NCBI RefSeq assembly: GCF_018499875.1 | Contig: NZ_JAHBAY010000017.1 | Location: forward strand, 1-64,000 | Length of the DNA stretch: 64,000 nt | Direction of reading: 5' to 3' | Source of the DNA: Kineosporia corallincola | GTDB taxonomy: Bacteria > Actinomycetota > Actinomycetes > Actinomycetales > Kineosporiaceae | Shown here: one piece after another, positions 1 to 10,042 of the stretch | Numbering within the stretch: the stretch's first letter is position 1 | Layout of the letters: every line of letters starts with the position of its first letter | Position numbers and translations under genes: made by a program | Notes under the pieces: generated by a model | The model's input: the letters and a program-made list of their open reading frames with translations, nothing else | Databases searched by the model: none | What the model was told of the DNA's origin: nothing

Positions 1-2
1 GG

Positions 3-1787
3 CCGCGGGGGCCCCCCGAGGACGCCGCGTCGGAGGTGCTCGTGCCGTTCGCCGGCGAGCCGGTGCGGCGGGTGGCGCACCGGCCCGCCGGGTCGGTGGT
101 GGCCGATCCGGCGGGCGGCTGGATCGCCGACTTCGGGCAGGTGGTGGCCGGGCGCGTGCGGCTGACCGTGCGTGGGGCCGCGGCCGGTGACCTGATCACC
201 CTGGAGCACACCGAGACCCTGGACGGCGACGGCCGCTGGTTCGTCAACATCGACGGCATCAACAAGGACCAGCGCGACGAGTACGTGTCGGCCGGGGCGC
301 CGGTGGAGGAGTGGGAGCCGGAGTTCACCTTCCACGGCTTCCGTTACGTGCGGGTGCGCGGCACGGCGGGGCTGGAGCCCGGTGACGTGACGGCGGTGGT
401 GCTGTCCAGTGACCTGCCCGCCACCGGCACGCTGCGGCTGTCCGACCCCCGGCTGGACCGGCTGCACCGTAACGTGGTGTGGAGTCAGCGTGGCAACTTC
501 CTGTCCGTGCCCACCGACTGCCCGCAGCGCGAGCGCGCCGGATGGACCGGTGACATACAGGTTTTCGCGCCCGCCGCCACGAACAACGCCATGGTCGCGC
601 CGTTCCTGACCCGCTGGCTCGACAACCTGCGTGCTGACCAGGACGAGCAGGGCCGGATCCCGATCGTGTCGCCGCGCTCGCCCTACGACGACGAACTGAC
701 CTCGGGAGCAAAGGGTTTCGGCTCGATCGTGGCCTGCGCCGGGTGGAGCGACGCGATCGCGATCGTGCCGTGGACGCTGTGGGAACGCTACGGCGACCGG
801 CGGGTGCTGGCGGAGAACCTGGACGCGATGCTGCGCTGGGTGGAGTACCAGGGCGGTGCCGCTGCGCAGGTGCCCGAGCGCCTGTCCGGCGTCGAGCTCA
901 CCCCGGAACAGGCTGCGCGCCAGGCCCTTCTGTACAACGCGGGGGAGCACTTCGGTGACTGGCTGACCCCGAGCACCATGGAGGGCCGGCCGCTGCACGA
1001 GGCGATCGGCATCGCCCCGCGGCTCACCGCTGAGATCGTCGCGCCGATGTTTCAGGCGCACACGCTCACCCTGGTGGCCCGCGCCGCCGGGGTGCTCGGC
1101 CGGAACGACCTGGCCCGGGAGCTGCACGAGCGGGCCCGGCGGGTGCGTGAGGCCTTCGCCGCGGAGTACGTCGACGAGCAGGGACGCCTGCCGGTCGCTC
1201 TCCAGGGGCCGTACGTGCTGGCGCTGGCGTTCGGCATGGTGCAGTCCAGCCAAAGGCCTCTGCTGCTAGGGCATCTCGTCGACCTGATCGCCGCGCGTGG
1301 CGGGCGCCTGGACACCGGTTTCCTGTCCACCCCGTACCTGCTTGACGTGCTCTGGGACGCCGGCCGCGCCGACCTGGCCCGGCAGCTGCTGCGGCAGGAC
1401 CGGCAGCCGTCCTGGCTGTACGCGGTGGACCACGGCGCCACCACGATCTGGGAGCACTGGGACGCGGTCGCCCCCGACGGCGCCGTGCGCCCGGTCTCGC
1501 TGAATCACTACGCCCTGGGGTGCGTCGACGACGTTCTCTACCGGCGCATCGCCGGAATCCGCGCCACCGCGCCGGGTTTTCGTTCCGTCGTGATCGAGCC
1601 CGACCTCACCGGCGGACTCGATCACGCCGAGGCCTCGATCCTCAGCCCGTACGGCCGGATCGCCGTCGCCTGGACCGTCGACGGCGACACCGCCACGGTC
1701 CACGTCGACGTGCCGCACGGCGTGGACGCCGTGTTCGGCGGCAGCACCCTGCCGCCCGGCACCCACGACCTGCGAGTCGCGCTCTAG
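3..1787 (+). CDS. alpha-L-rhamnosidase, GH78 family (5' end outside window)
   Basis: Hydrolyses terminal alpha-L-rhamnose from glycosides. The frame is open to the left edge with no stop, and the visible ~590 residues are shorter than the usual 850-1000 for GH78, so the N-terminal carbohydrate-binding part is missing. Seen in order: a beta-sandwich stretch rich in GDLITLEHTE-type strands, the GH78 signature DCPQRERAGWTGD near residue 162 counted from the GTG at 36 (the Glu/Asp here belong to the acid catalytic set of the family), a helical barrel with WEHWD near the end, and a C-terminal beta-domain (SLNHYALG onward). The MFS gene starts 44 bases downstream, so the two probably form a rhamnoside uptake-and-hydrolysis operon. 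No signal peptide can be judged because the start is missing. Confidence 0.9.
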   Translation, partial: PRGPPEDAASEVLVPFAGEPVRRVAHRPAGSVVADPAGGWIADFGQVVAGRVRLTVRGAAAGDLITLEHTETLDGDGRWFVNIDGINKDQRDEYVSAGAPVEEWEPEFTFHGFRYVRVRGTAGLEPGDVTAVVLSSDLPATGTLRLSDPRLDRLHRNVVWSQRGNFLSVPTDCPQRERAGWTGDIQVFAPAATNNAMVAPFLTRWLDNLRADQDEQGRIPIVSPRSPYDDELTSGAKGFGSIVACAGWSDAIAIVPWTLWERYGDRRVLAENLDAMLRWVEYQGGAAAQVPERLSGVELTPEQAARQALLYNAGEHFGDWLTPSTMEGRPLHEAIGIAPRLTAEIVAPMFQAHTLTLVARAAGVLGRNDLARELHERARRVREAFAAEYVDEQGRLPVALQGPYVLALAFGMVQSSQRPLLLGHLVDLIAARGGRLDTGFLSTPYLLDVLWDAGRADLARQLLRQDRQPSWLYAVDHGATTIWEHWDAVAPDGAVRPVSLNHYALGCVDDVLYRRIAGIRATAPGFRSVVIEPDLTGGLDHAEASILSPYGRIAVAWTVDGDTATVHVDVPHGVDAVFGGSTLPPGTHDLRVAL

Positions 1788-1831
1788 TTTCTACCGCACG
1801 GTCGCCCCTCGAAGAGACAATGGAGTTCTCA

Positions 1832-3097
1832 ATGACCACCAGTGCCGTACCCGTTTCCGAAAATCTCACTCCCGAATCGGTTCCCGGGCCCCGCCGCGGG
1901 TTCGTCCCGGTGCTGGCGCTGTGCGTCGGCTCGGTCTACGGGGTGCTGCTGGCCGCCTCGATCCTCACCCTGTCGATCGCCGCCACGGCCGTCGACGCGG
2001 CCCGGGCCACCAGCGTGCTGTCCACGGCCGTGGCCGTGGGCGGCGTGGCCCAGCTGCTCGCCTACCCGGTGATCGGCCGGCTCAGCGACCGCACCACGTC
2101 AGGTCTGGGGCGGCGGCGTCCGTTCCTGCTCGGCGGTGCCGCGGTGATGGCCCTGGGCGGCGGCCTCCAGATCGCCGCGCACTCCACGCTTCTGCTCACC
2201 CTGTCGTACGTGGTGCTGTCGCTGGGCGCGGTGAGTGCCCTGGTGGCCGCGAACGCGATCGTGCCCGACCAGCTGCCGGCCGACCGCCGGGGCCCGGCCT
2301 CGGCGGCAATCGGGCTGGGGGCACCGATCGGGGCCGTCGTCGGCATCTTCCTGGCCCAGCTGGGGCAGCCCACCCTCGGCCTGATGGTGCTGTTCCCGAC
2401 CGCCCTCGGCGTGCTGGCCGCGATCGGGCTGGCGCTGTTCGTGCAGGACCGGCCGGTGCGGCGGGCCGTCGCCCCGGGCCCGCGGATCGGCCTGTCCACG
2501 TTCTGGGTGAACCCGCTGCGGCACCCGGGCTTCGCATTCGCCTGGGTCAGCCGGTTCTGCATCTTCCTCGGCGTCTCGGCGGTCAACGCCTACCAGGCCT
2601 TCTACCTGATCATCGTGCAGCACACCGACCCGGCCACGGTCGGGACCAGGGTGCTGGTGGCCTCGCTCGTGGGTACCGGGGTGGCCCTGGTCCTCTCCCC
2701 GGTCGCCGGCCGGGTGTCCGACCGTCTGGGACGACGCAAGCCGTTCGTGGTCGCCGCCGCGCTGATCTTCGCGGCCGGTCTGTGGCTGACCGCCCAGGCC
2801 GGGAGTTTCGGCGGGTTCCTGGTCGCCGTCGCCGTGATCGGGCTGGGCCAGAGCGTCTACTTCGCGGTCGATTTCGCCCTGATCACCGAGGTGCTGCCGA
2901 ACCCCGACGACACCGCCAAAGACCTCGGCCTGATGAACCTGGCGATGTCGCTGCCCTCGTCGGTGGTGCCGGCCGTGGCCCCGGCGATCCTGGCGGTCGG
3001 CGCGGCGGGCAACAACTTCTCCGCGCTGTTCGGGGCCGGGGCCGTGGCGGCCGTGGTGGGGGCGCTGGCCGTGCTGCCGATCCGCGGGGTGCGCTGA
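1832..3097 (+). CDS. MFS transporter, SLC45/GPH-like sugar permease
   Basis: Twelve-helix major facilitator permease of 421 residues. The ATG at 1832 is chosen because GGAG lies six bases before it; the in-frame ATG at 1820 has no well-placed ribosome site. A cytoplasmic loop with the motif-A-like GRLSDRTTSGLGRRRPF follows helix 2, and a second copy (GRVSDRLGRRKPF) follows helix 8, showing the usual internal duplication. The GRRRPF form resembles SLC45-type sucrose/proton symporters. Being directly behind the rhamnosidase, it most likely imports rhamnose or a rhamnoside; the substrate is inferred from context only. Confidence 0.87.
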   Translation: MTTSAVPVSENLTPESVPGPRRGFVPVLALCVGSVYGVLLAASILTLSIAATAVDAARATSVLSTAVAVGGVAQLLAYPVIGRLSDRTTSGLGRRRPFLLGGAAVMALGGGLQIAAHSTLLLTLSYVVLSLGAVSALVAANAIVPDQLPADRRGPASAAIGLGAPIGAVVGIFLAQLGQPTLGLMVLFPTALGVLAAIGLALFVQDRPVRRAVAPGPRIGLSTFWVNPLRHPGFAFAWVSRFCIFLGVSAVNAYQAFYLIIVQHTDPATVGTRVLVASLVGTGVALVLSPVAGRVSDRLGRRKPFVVAAALIFAAGLWLTAQAGSFGGFLVAVAVIGLGQSVYFAVDFALITEVLPNPDDTAKDLGLMNLAMSLPSSVVPAVAPAILAVGAAGNNFSALFGAGAVAAVVGALAVLPIRGVR

Positions 3098-3107
3098 GAG
3101 CCCGGTC

Positions 3108-3770
3108 TCAGGACTTCTTCACCCCGGCGGCGTCGTAGAGGTCGTCGACGCTGTCGACACCGGCGAAGTCGAGCACGTCCTGCCGCACGTCGGGGCACTC
3201 GTCCAGCATCTGGGCGTCCAGCTGCACGTCGGCGAAGCTGACCTGGTCGGCGGTGTTGCCGCCGGCCCGGGCGGCCTTGGTGACCGGGGTGACCCACTTG
3301 ACGCCCAGGAACATCGCCCGGTCGGGGTCGTCGGCGCTGTCGGCCAGCAGCTTCAGCTGCACCGGCGCCACCACGCAGGCGACGTGCCCGATGCCGGTGC
3401 CGGTGGTGGCCGCCGCCATCTCCTCGGTCACCCCGATCAGCCGGGCCTCCTGCTTGGTCTCGTTCTCCGAGGCCTTGAAGTAGACGTCCATGTCGTCGGA
3501 GTCGAGGCCGGTCTTCAGACCGTCGAGCTGCTCGGTGATGTCTTTCAGCTCGGCCGTCCAGGCCTTGTCCTTCTTGGCGCCGACCGACCAGCCGCTCTTC
3601 ACCGGCGACGCGGCCGTGGTGGGGGTGGAGGCGGCGGCGGTGACGGTGCTCAGGTCCAGCGCCTCCGGATCGTCGTCGCCACCGCCGCAGCCGGCCAGCA
3701 CCAGGCCGGCCAGGCAGGCACCCACCGTCGCCCCGAGGAGTGTGCGACGGCGCCTTGCACTGGAGATCAC
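3108..3770 (-). CDS. putative lipoprotein of unknown function
   Basis: A 220-residue secreted lipoprotein. The GTG at 3770 is used because GGGAG stands six bases upstream, and it places an Arg-rich n-region (SSARRRRTLL) before a hydrophobic stretch and the lipobox LAGC (Cys28). Longer in-frame starts would put the signal sequence in the middle of the protein. After Cys28 come a GGGDDD linker, a short Ser/Thr/Ala tract, and a soluble domain of about 165 residues with two further cysteines (ACVV, DECPD) that could pair outside the membrane. It converges on the MFS gene with ten bases between stops. No known domain was recognised. Confidence 0.75.
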   Translation of the reverse strand: MISSARRRRTLLGATVGACLAGLVLAGCGGGDDDPEALDLSTVTAAASTPTTAASPVKSGWSVGAKKDKAWTAELKDITEQLDGLKTGLDSDDMDVYFKASENETKQEARLIGVTEEMAAATTGTGIGHVACVVAPVQLKLLADSADDPDRAMFLGVKWVTPVTKAARAGGNTADQVSFADVQLDAQMLDECPDVRQDVLDFAGVDSVDDLYDAAGVKKS

Positions 3771-4102
3771 GTCTTGCTCCCAAAACCCGGATTCATCTGA
3801 TTCCCGCGCACAGGATGATGACAGGCTGATATGTGAATCCCCAACTGAACCCCTGACACATCGTCGGGTGAGGGCGGGGGCCCGCGACACTCTGCGGGTG
3901 GCCGGGGACGGGCGCCCGGGCCAGGATCGGATCGGGCAGCCGATCGCCCGGGCTGTCGGGTTGTCAGGCTGTCGGCCCGTCGCCGGGTGTCCCGACGGGG
4001 AGCGGCGTCCAGCCTGTCGAGCCGAACCGTCGAGCCGAACGTCGATGCCGATGTCGATGCCCCTCGTTGAAGTCCCTCCTCGAAGCCTCAGGAGAACCGC
4101 GC
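3771..4102. other. intergenic region between divergent lipoprotein and cupin genes
   Basis: These 332 bases hold the promoters of both flanking genes but no convincing ORF. GTCGAGCCGAAC occurs twice in direct repeat (4016-4027 and 4029-4040), followed by the related GTCGATGCCGATGTCGATGC. AT content is raised near 3800-3850 (ATATGTGAATC), where a promoter for the lipoprotein gene would lie. No riboswitch or RNA gene was seen. Confidence 0.4.
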
Positions 4103-4426
4103 ATGACCCGCGTCCTCGACACCTCGTCGCCGATCCCGCTCGCCGCCGTCGAGAGCTCAATGGTGGACGACGGAAAGCCCACGACCGGCTCCCGCCCGCT
4201 CACCGCCCTGGCCGGGCTGGAGATCGGGGTGTGGGAGATGACCACAGGCACCGCCCGCGACATCGAGGCGGACGAGGTGTTCGTGGTGCTGTCCGGCTCG
4301 GCCACGGTCACCTTCGACGACGGCGACGTGATCGAGCTGGGCCCCGGTGTGCTGGTGCGCCTGCACGCCGGCGACAGCACCAGCTGGGTGGTGCACGAGA
4401 CCCTGCGCAAGGTGTACGTGGTCTAG
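4103..4426 (+). CDS. small cupin-domain protein
   Basis: A 107-residue single-domain cupin. The ATG at 4103 has AGGAG eight bases upstream; the alternative at 4067 lacks a ribosome site. The core holds the two cupin motifs in degenerate form: GLEIGVWEMTTGTARDIEADEVFVVLSG followed by DGDVIELGPGVLVRLHAGD (split here only for description). The usual HxH of motif 1 is missing, with Asp/Glu (IEADE) instead, as in the EutQ/DUF861-like cupins. Its stop codon shares the CTAG at 4423-4426 with that of the convergent LysR gene. Function unknown; a small-molecule sensor or isomerase is possible. Confidence 0.8.
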   Translation: MTRVLDTSSPIPLAAVESSMVDDGKPTTGSRPLTALAGLEIGVWEMTTGTARDIEADEVFVVLSGSATVTFDDGDVIELGPGVLVRLHAGDSTSWVVHETLRKVYVV

Positions 4427-5331
4427 GAACCGCTGTCGCGCAGCGGTTCCCGCACCTGCGACCGTACCTGTGAGCGCAGCCAGCGGTGCGCCGGGTCCTG
4501 GTCGTGCCGCCGGTGCCAGAACTGGTGCAGCGGCACCGGGGGCATCGGCAGGGGCAGCGGCTTCACCACCAGGCCGAGCTGTGCCACCACGGTGCGGGTG
4601 ATCTGCCGGGGCACCACGGTGAGCAGGTCGCTGCCGGCCACCAGGTGCAGCACGGCCGTGCCGGCCGGGCCCGCCACCACCACCGTGCGGGCGGCACCGG
4701 CTGCCTCCAGGGCGTCGTCCACCGGGTCGCGCAGCCGGCCGCGCCGGGACGCCGTGGCGTGCTCGGCGGCCGTGAACCGTTCCACCGTGAGCCGTTTGCG
4801 GGCGAGCGGATGGCCGCGCCGCATCACCGCCACCAGCTCGTCGTGGGCCAGCAGCTCGGACTCCAGACCGCCCTGCGCCGGCACGGCCCCGGCCAGGTAC
4901 AGGTCGACGTCGCCGCGCCGGAGGTCGTCGCCGCTGTCCGTGGCCTGTTCCCCCAGAAAGCGCAGCCGCACGCCGGGCGCCTGTCGCCGCATCCGGGCGG
5001 TGAGGCCGGCGGCGTGGGCGGTGATGCCGGCGTCGTGCCAGCGCAGCGTGAAGGTGCGCCGCAGCCGCGCCGGGTCCAGCCCGGGTTCCGGCGACAGCGC
5101 CGCGCGGGTCTGCCGCAGTAGCTCGGTGACCTGCGGGCGCAGTTCGAGAGCCCTGGGCGTGAGCACCATCTCGCGGCCGGCCCGCACCAGCAGCTCGTCA
5201 CCGGTGGTGCGGCGCAGCCGGGCCAGGGTGCGGCTCATGCCCGGCACGGACACGTGCAGGCGCTGCGCGGCGCCGGTCACGCTGCCCTCGGTGAGCAGGG
5301 CCTCCAGGGCGGTCAGCAGGTTCAGGTCCAC
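4423..5331 (-). CDS. LysR-family transcriptional regulator
   Basis: A 302-residue LTTR. Residues 1-60 form the winged helix-turn-helix (MDLNLLTALEALLTEGSV, then GAAQRLHVSVPGMSRTLARL), followed by a linker helix and a two-lobed effector domain. The GTG at 5331 is the only plausible start, since an in-frame stop lies four codons upstream. The gene is divergent from the inositol-phosphatase-like gene at 5415. The 83-base spacer carries an inverted repeat and a repeated octamer typical of LTTR sites, so it probably controls both itself and that gene. Effector unknown. Confidence 0.9.
   Translation of the reverse strand: MDLNLLTALEALLTEGSVTGAAQRLHVSVPGMSRTLARLRRTTGDELLVRAGREMVLTPRALELRPQVTELLRQTRAALSPEPGLDPARLRRTFTLRWHDAGITAHAAGLTARMRRQAPGVRLRFLGEQATDSGDDLRRGDVDLYLAGAVPAQGGLESELLAHDELVAVMRRGHPLARKRLTVERFTAAEHATASRRGRLRDPVDDALEAAGAARTVVVAGPAGTAVLHLVAGSDLLTVVPRQITRTVVAQLGLVVKPLPLPMPPVPLHQFWHRRHDQDPAHRWLRSQVRSQVREPLRDSGS
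4426..4450. terminator. bidirectional hairpin terminator between cupin and LysR genes
   Basis: A perfect 10-base-pair stem, GGAACCGCTG (4426-4435) with CAGCGGTTCC (4441-4450), closes a five-base loop. It starts at the shared stop codons of two convergent genes. There is no T-tract, as is common for actinomycete terminators. Confidence 0.7.
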
Positions 5332-5340
5332 CTTCCATGC

Positions 5341-5391
5341 TTACCACTACCGGTAATTCTGAGTTGCTCAGGTTGTCATTGCTGGTAATTC
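5341..5391. promoter_or_regulatory. putative LysR operator region
   Basis: TTACC-N6-GGTAA (5341-5356) is an inverted repeat that also fits the T-N11-A rule for LysR boxes. The octamer GGTAATTC in its right arm (5352-5359) recurs at 5384-5391, 32 bases or about three helical turns away, like recognition and activation sites of an LTTR. It lies just upstream of the LysR start and 24 bases before the divergent gene. Confidence 0.5.
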
Positions 5392-5414
5392 GGGATGTTC
5401 GTAGCGTGATCGGC

Positions 5415-6221
5415 ATGGACGAACAGCTGAACCGCACGCTCGATCAGGCCACCCACGCCGCGCGGGCCGCCGGCCACCGCCTGGCCGACGGATTCACCGG
5501 CACACACCAGCTCTCGGACTGGGACCAGGTGGTGGCCGCGATCGCCGACGCCGACCGGCGCTCGCTGGAGGTGCTGCGCCCGCTGCTGGAGCGGGCCCGC
5601 CCGCAGGCCGGGTGGGTGGAGGACGAACTGGCCGACGGCCCGCTGGCGGCCGGGGAGTGGTGGGTGGCCGACCCGGTGGAGGGGGCGATCAACTACGTGC
5701 ACGGCGTGGCCGAATGGGCGGTCACGGCCACCCTGGTGCGCGACAACCTGCCGGTGCTGACCGTGGTGCACCTGCCGGTCACCGGCACCACCTACACCGC
5801 CGTCGCCGGGCAGGGCGCGCATCGCGACGGGGAACGGCTCGCGGTGTCGCCGAAGACCGGACTGCGGGGGGCCTACGTCGGCACCGGGCAGGCCAGCCCG
5901 CGCGAGAGCGCCGGAACCTGGTCACTGATCGGCCGTTCGCTGACCGCGATGATGGCGGCGGCTGGCGTCACCCGGGCCTCGGTCCCGGCCACGCTCCAGC
6001 TGATCCAGGTGGCGGCCGGGCGGACGGACGGCTTCTGGCAGCACAGTGCGGTGCGCTCCGGGCTGCTGGCCGGTGCGCTGCTGGTGGCCGAGGCCGGCGG
6101 CACGGTGACCGACCTGCACGGCCGGCCCTGGAGCCTGGACAGCACCGACTTCCTGGCCGCCACACCGGGCATCCACGCCGAGGCCGCCGGTGTGCTGTCC
6201 TCCGCCGTGCGGGAGGGCTGA
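5415..6221 (+). CDS. inositol-monophosphatase-family protein with altered metal site
   Basis: A 268-residue member of the IMPase/FBPase sugar-phosphatase fold; the ATG at 5415 is preferred over the GTG at 5406. Family landmarks are present but changed. The loop that normally reads DPxDGTxNF is DPVEGAINYVHG (Asp86 kept, second Asp replaced by Glu89, Thr replaced by Ala). The C-terminal WDxAA motif is WQHSAVRSG (from Trp208), so the usual third metal-binding Asp is absent. EAGG follows as normal. It may use metals differently or may have lost phosphatase activity. It is controlled by or next to the LysR gene and is followed three bases later by the NAD(P)-binding gene. Confidence 0.8.
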   Translation: MDEQLNRTLDQATHAARAAGHRLADGFTGTHQLSDWDQVVAAIADADRRSLEVLRPLLERARPQAGWVEDELADGPLAAGEWWVADPVEGAINYVHGVAEWAVTATLVRDNLPVLTVVHLPVTGTTYTAVAGQGAHRDGERLAVSPKTGLRGAYVGTGQASPRESAGTWSLIGRSLTAMMAAAGVTRASVPATLQLIQVAAGRTDGFWQHSAVRSGLLAGALLVAEAGGTVTDLHGRPWSLDSTDFLAATPGIHAEAAGVLSSAVREG

Positions 6222-6224
6222 GCC

Positions 6225-6818
6225 GTGCGGATCGCCGTTCTGGCGGCCAACGGCCGCACCGGGCAACAGCTCTCGGCCCAGGCCCTGGCCCGGGGGCACG
6301 AGGTGGTCGCGCTCGCCCGCCGTCCCGGCCCGTCGGCGCCGTCCCTCACCTGGGTCACGGCCGACGCCTCGGACGCCGCCGCGCTGGCCCGGGCGGTGCG
6401 GGGTGCGGACGTCGTGGTGTCCGGGCTGGGCCTGGTCGCGGGCAGCCCGCCCGGTCTGCTGAGCACGGCGGCGTCGGCCCTGGCCGAAGGGCCCCGCGTG
6501 GTGTGGCTCGCGGCCTTCGGCACCGGCCGCTCGGCCGGGGTGGCCCGGTTGTCCGCCGTCATCAACCGGGTTCTGGCGAGTGAGATCCCGGACCGGGTGC
6601 AGGCCGACGAGACGCTGCTGGCGGCCGGGGCGAGCGTGTTCCACGCGGGGCCGCTCACCAACGGCCCGGTGAGCCCGGGGCGTCACACCGTTCGGCTCGA
6701 GGCGATTCCTGGACGACGATGGCCGCGACCGGTCTCCCGGGCGACGGTGGCCGCGGCCATGCTCGACGCGGCGCAGGACCCGGACGGGGCCGGTGGTGTT
6801 CTGCTGCCGCTGTCGTGA
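6225..6818 (+). CDS. NAD(P)H-binding protein, atypical SDR (NmrA-like)
   Basis: A 197-residue Rossmann protein. The start AVLAANGRTGQQLSAQAL carries a GxxGxxG-like nucleotide-binding loop, followed by the RR that selects NADPH in such proteins (VVALARRPG). The SDR catalytic YxxxK is not seen, so it belongs with the atypical NmrA/flavin-reductase-like group, usually about 200-210 residues. The GTG start sits four bases after the preceding stop region (GCC between), implying translational coupling with the phosphatase-like gene. It converges on the pucR-type gene with seven bases between stops. Confidence 0.8.
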   Translation: MRIAVLAANGRTGQQLSAQALARGHEVVALARRPGPSAPSLTWVTADASDAAALARAVRGADVVVSGLGLVAGSPPGLLSTAASALAEGPRVVWLAAFGTGRSAGVARLSAVINRVLASEIPDRVQADETLLAAGASVFHAGPLTNGPVSPGRHTVRLEAIPGRRWPRPVSRATVAAAMLDAAQDPDGAGGVLLPLS

Positions 6819-6825
6819 AAGCCGT

Positions 6826-8430
6826 TCAGCCCGGGGAAGCGCTCTGCCGCGACAGCTCGTCCGCGATCAGGGCCACGTGCAGCGACACCCGGATGTCCGG
6901 GTCCTCCAGGCTGACGCCCAGCAGCTTCTCCAGCCGGGCCAGCCGGTCGTAGAACGCGGCCCGGGAAAGGTGCAGGGCCCCGGCGGCGGCGGACTTGCCG
7001 GCCGGGTGGTTCACCAGCGCCCGCAGCACCGGCAGCAGGGCGGTGCCCCGTCCGGCCGGGGAGGCGTCGTGCTCGCGCACCTGGCGCAGTTCGCGGTCGA
7101 CGAACAGGCGCAGGCGGTCGTCGTCCCCGAAAAGGGTCAGCAGGCCACGCAGGTGCACGTCTGCGAGCCGGTGCACACCGGGAGCCGGGTCGCCGGGCAG
7201 CGAGTCGGCCACCTGGCGTGCCTCCAGCAGGGTGCGGTCGATCGTGGTGCTGGACGCGGCGGTGCTGCCGGCGCAGACCAGCAGGGCGTGCCGCTGCCCG
7301 ACCCGCTCGGCCACCCGGTCCACCGCCTGGTCGGCGGGCACCGCGCGGGGCAGCGACAGCAGGGCCCGCACCTCGCGGTCGATCTCGCAGACCAGGGCGG
7401 GCGTGCGGGCGACGTGGGTGGCGGCGACCACGGAGGCGATCACCTCGTCCAGGTCGTTGCGGCCCGAACCGACCACCCGCGGGCGGAACACCAGGCCGAC
7501 GAACTGCCGCCGCTCCACCGGCAGCCCGGCCAGCTCGCAGGCCCGCAGCACGTCGTCCGACGGTTCCCCGGACTGGAGCGTGACCAGCAGCTCGTGGTGC
7601 CGGCGGCGGGTCAGGTTGTCGCGGTCGCGGTCGTGCAGCCGGTGCAGGGCCAGCGACGCGGAAGCCCGCTCGGCCACGGCGATCAGGCGCTGCGGCGGCC
7701 GGCCCGGGGAGCCGATCACCAGGCGTCCCCACGAGCGTTCCGCCGTGCCCAGCCGGGTCACCAGCCAGCCGTTCGCCTCGTCCCAGCCGGTCCGGCCGGT
7801 GATCGTGACCCGCGCCGAACGGGCCTGCCAGCCGTCGAGGAAGCCCACCGGGTCGTCCGGGCCGGGCAGGAAGTCGAGCGGCCGGTGCTGCTCGTTCTCC
7901 AGCACCACCGGTGCCGCCGCCAGCCGGCGCACCGCCTCCAGCACCTCGGCCGGGCCGGCGTGCGCGAAGCTCAGCTCGGTGAACGTCTCGTGCACCCGCT
8001 CGGCGTCGCGCAGTTCGGCCAGCTGCCGGTCCACCACCAGCTCGCCCACCGTCTGGATCACGGCGGCGAACCGCACCTCGTGGGTGAGCGCGACCAGCGG
8101 CAGGCCGAGCTCCTCGCAGACCGAGACCAGAACCTCGGGCAGGGCGTCGCGCCAGCGCCGTCCGTACTCGACCATCAGCCCGGCGCACTCCACCTCACCC
8201 AGGCTGCGGGCGAACTCGCGCAGCGCCGCCGGGTCGTCGTCGGGCGGCAGGCCGACCCCGGTGGTGAGCACCAGGTCGCCGGGCCGCAGCAGCGGCGCGA
8301 TGTCGCTCAGCTCGGTGGCGTGCACCCAGCGCAGTGGGCGGGTGAGCCGGTCGTGACCGGCCAGCACCACCGGGCCGCCCTGCCGGACCACGGGCAGGCG
8401 GACCACGTCGGCGACGGTCAGGTACGACAT
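6826..8430 (-). CDS. PucR-family transcriptional regulator
   Basis: A 534-residue activator. Residues 5-125 form the PucR N-terminal ligand domain (VADVVRLPVV, then LRPGDLVLTTGVGL), the middle a degenerate GGDEF-like part, and the last ~60 residues the HTH_30 domain (AAGALHLSRAAFYDRLARL). Such proteins control purine, amine or beta-alanine use in actinomycetes. The gene is divergent from mmsA with an 85-base spacer that holds the motif CCCGACGATCTGTC. The same motif precedes the oxidase gene at 13228, so this regulator probably governs the whole block up to 16585. Confidence 0.9.
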   Translation of the reverse strand: MSYLTVADVVRLPVVRQGGPVVLAGHDRLTRPLRWVHATELSDIAPLLRPGDLVLTTGVGLPPDDDPAALREFARSLGEVECAGLMVEYGRRWRDALPEVLVSVCEELGLPLVALTHEVRFAAVIQTVGELVVDRQLAELRDAERVHETFTELSFAHAGPAEVLEAVRRLAAAPVVLENEQHRPLDFLPGPDDPVGFLDGWQARSARVTITGRTGWDEANGWLVTRLGTAERSWGRLVIGSPGRPPQRLIAVAERASASLALHRLHDRDRDNLTRRRHHELLVTLQSGEPSDDVLRACELAGLPVERRQFVGLVFRPRVVGSGRNDLDEVIASVVAATHVARTPALVCEIDREVRALLSLPRAVPADQAVDRVAERVGQRHALLVCAGSTAASSTTIDRTLLEARQVADSLPGDPAPGVHRLADVHLRGLLTLFGDDDRLRLFVDRELRQVREHDASPAGRGTALLPVLRALVNHPAGKSAAAGALHLSRAAFYDRLARLEKLLGVSLEDPDIRVSLHVALIADELSRQSASPG

Positions 8431-8463
8431 GGGGCGACAGTGTGCACGATGATCCTGGGGATT

Positions 8464-8477
8464 CCCGACGATCTGTC
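8464..8477. promoter_or_regulatory. candidate PucR operator, copy 1
   Basis: CCCGACGATCTGTC lies in the pucR/mmsA divergent spacer and matches 13 of 14 bases of CCCGACGGTCTGTC at 13154-13167. Because it stands 38 bases before the mmsA start and 33 bases before the regulator start, it could act on both. Assignment to this regulator is inference from position. Confidence 0.45.
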
Positions 8478-8515
8478 ACCCTGTCGGCGGTGGACGGCGG
8501 GGGCACCATCGAAGA

Positions 8516-10041
<1,526 letters not shown>

Positions 10042-10042
<1 letters not shown>

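Noticed and set aside
3771-4102. Short ORFs in the lipoprotein/cupin spacer
   Set aside because: No ribosome site and no protein-like composition; better explained as a regulatory spacer.
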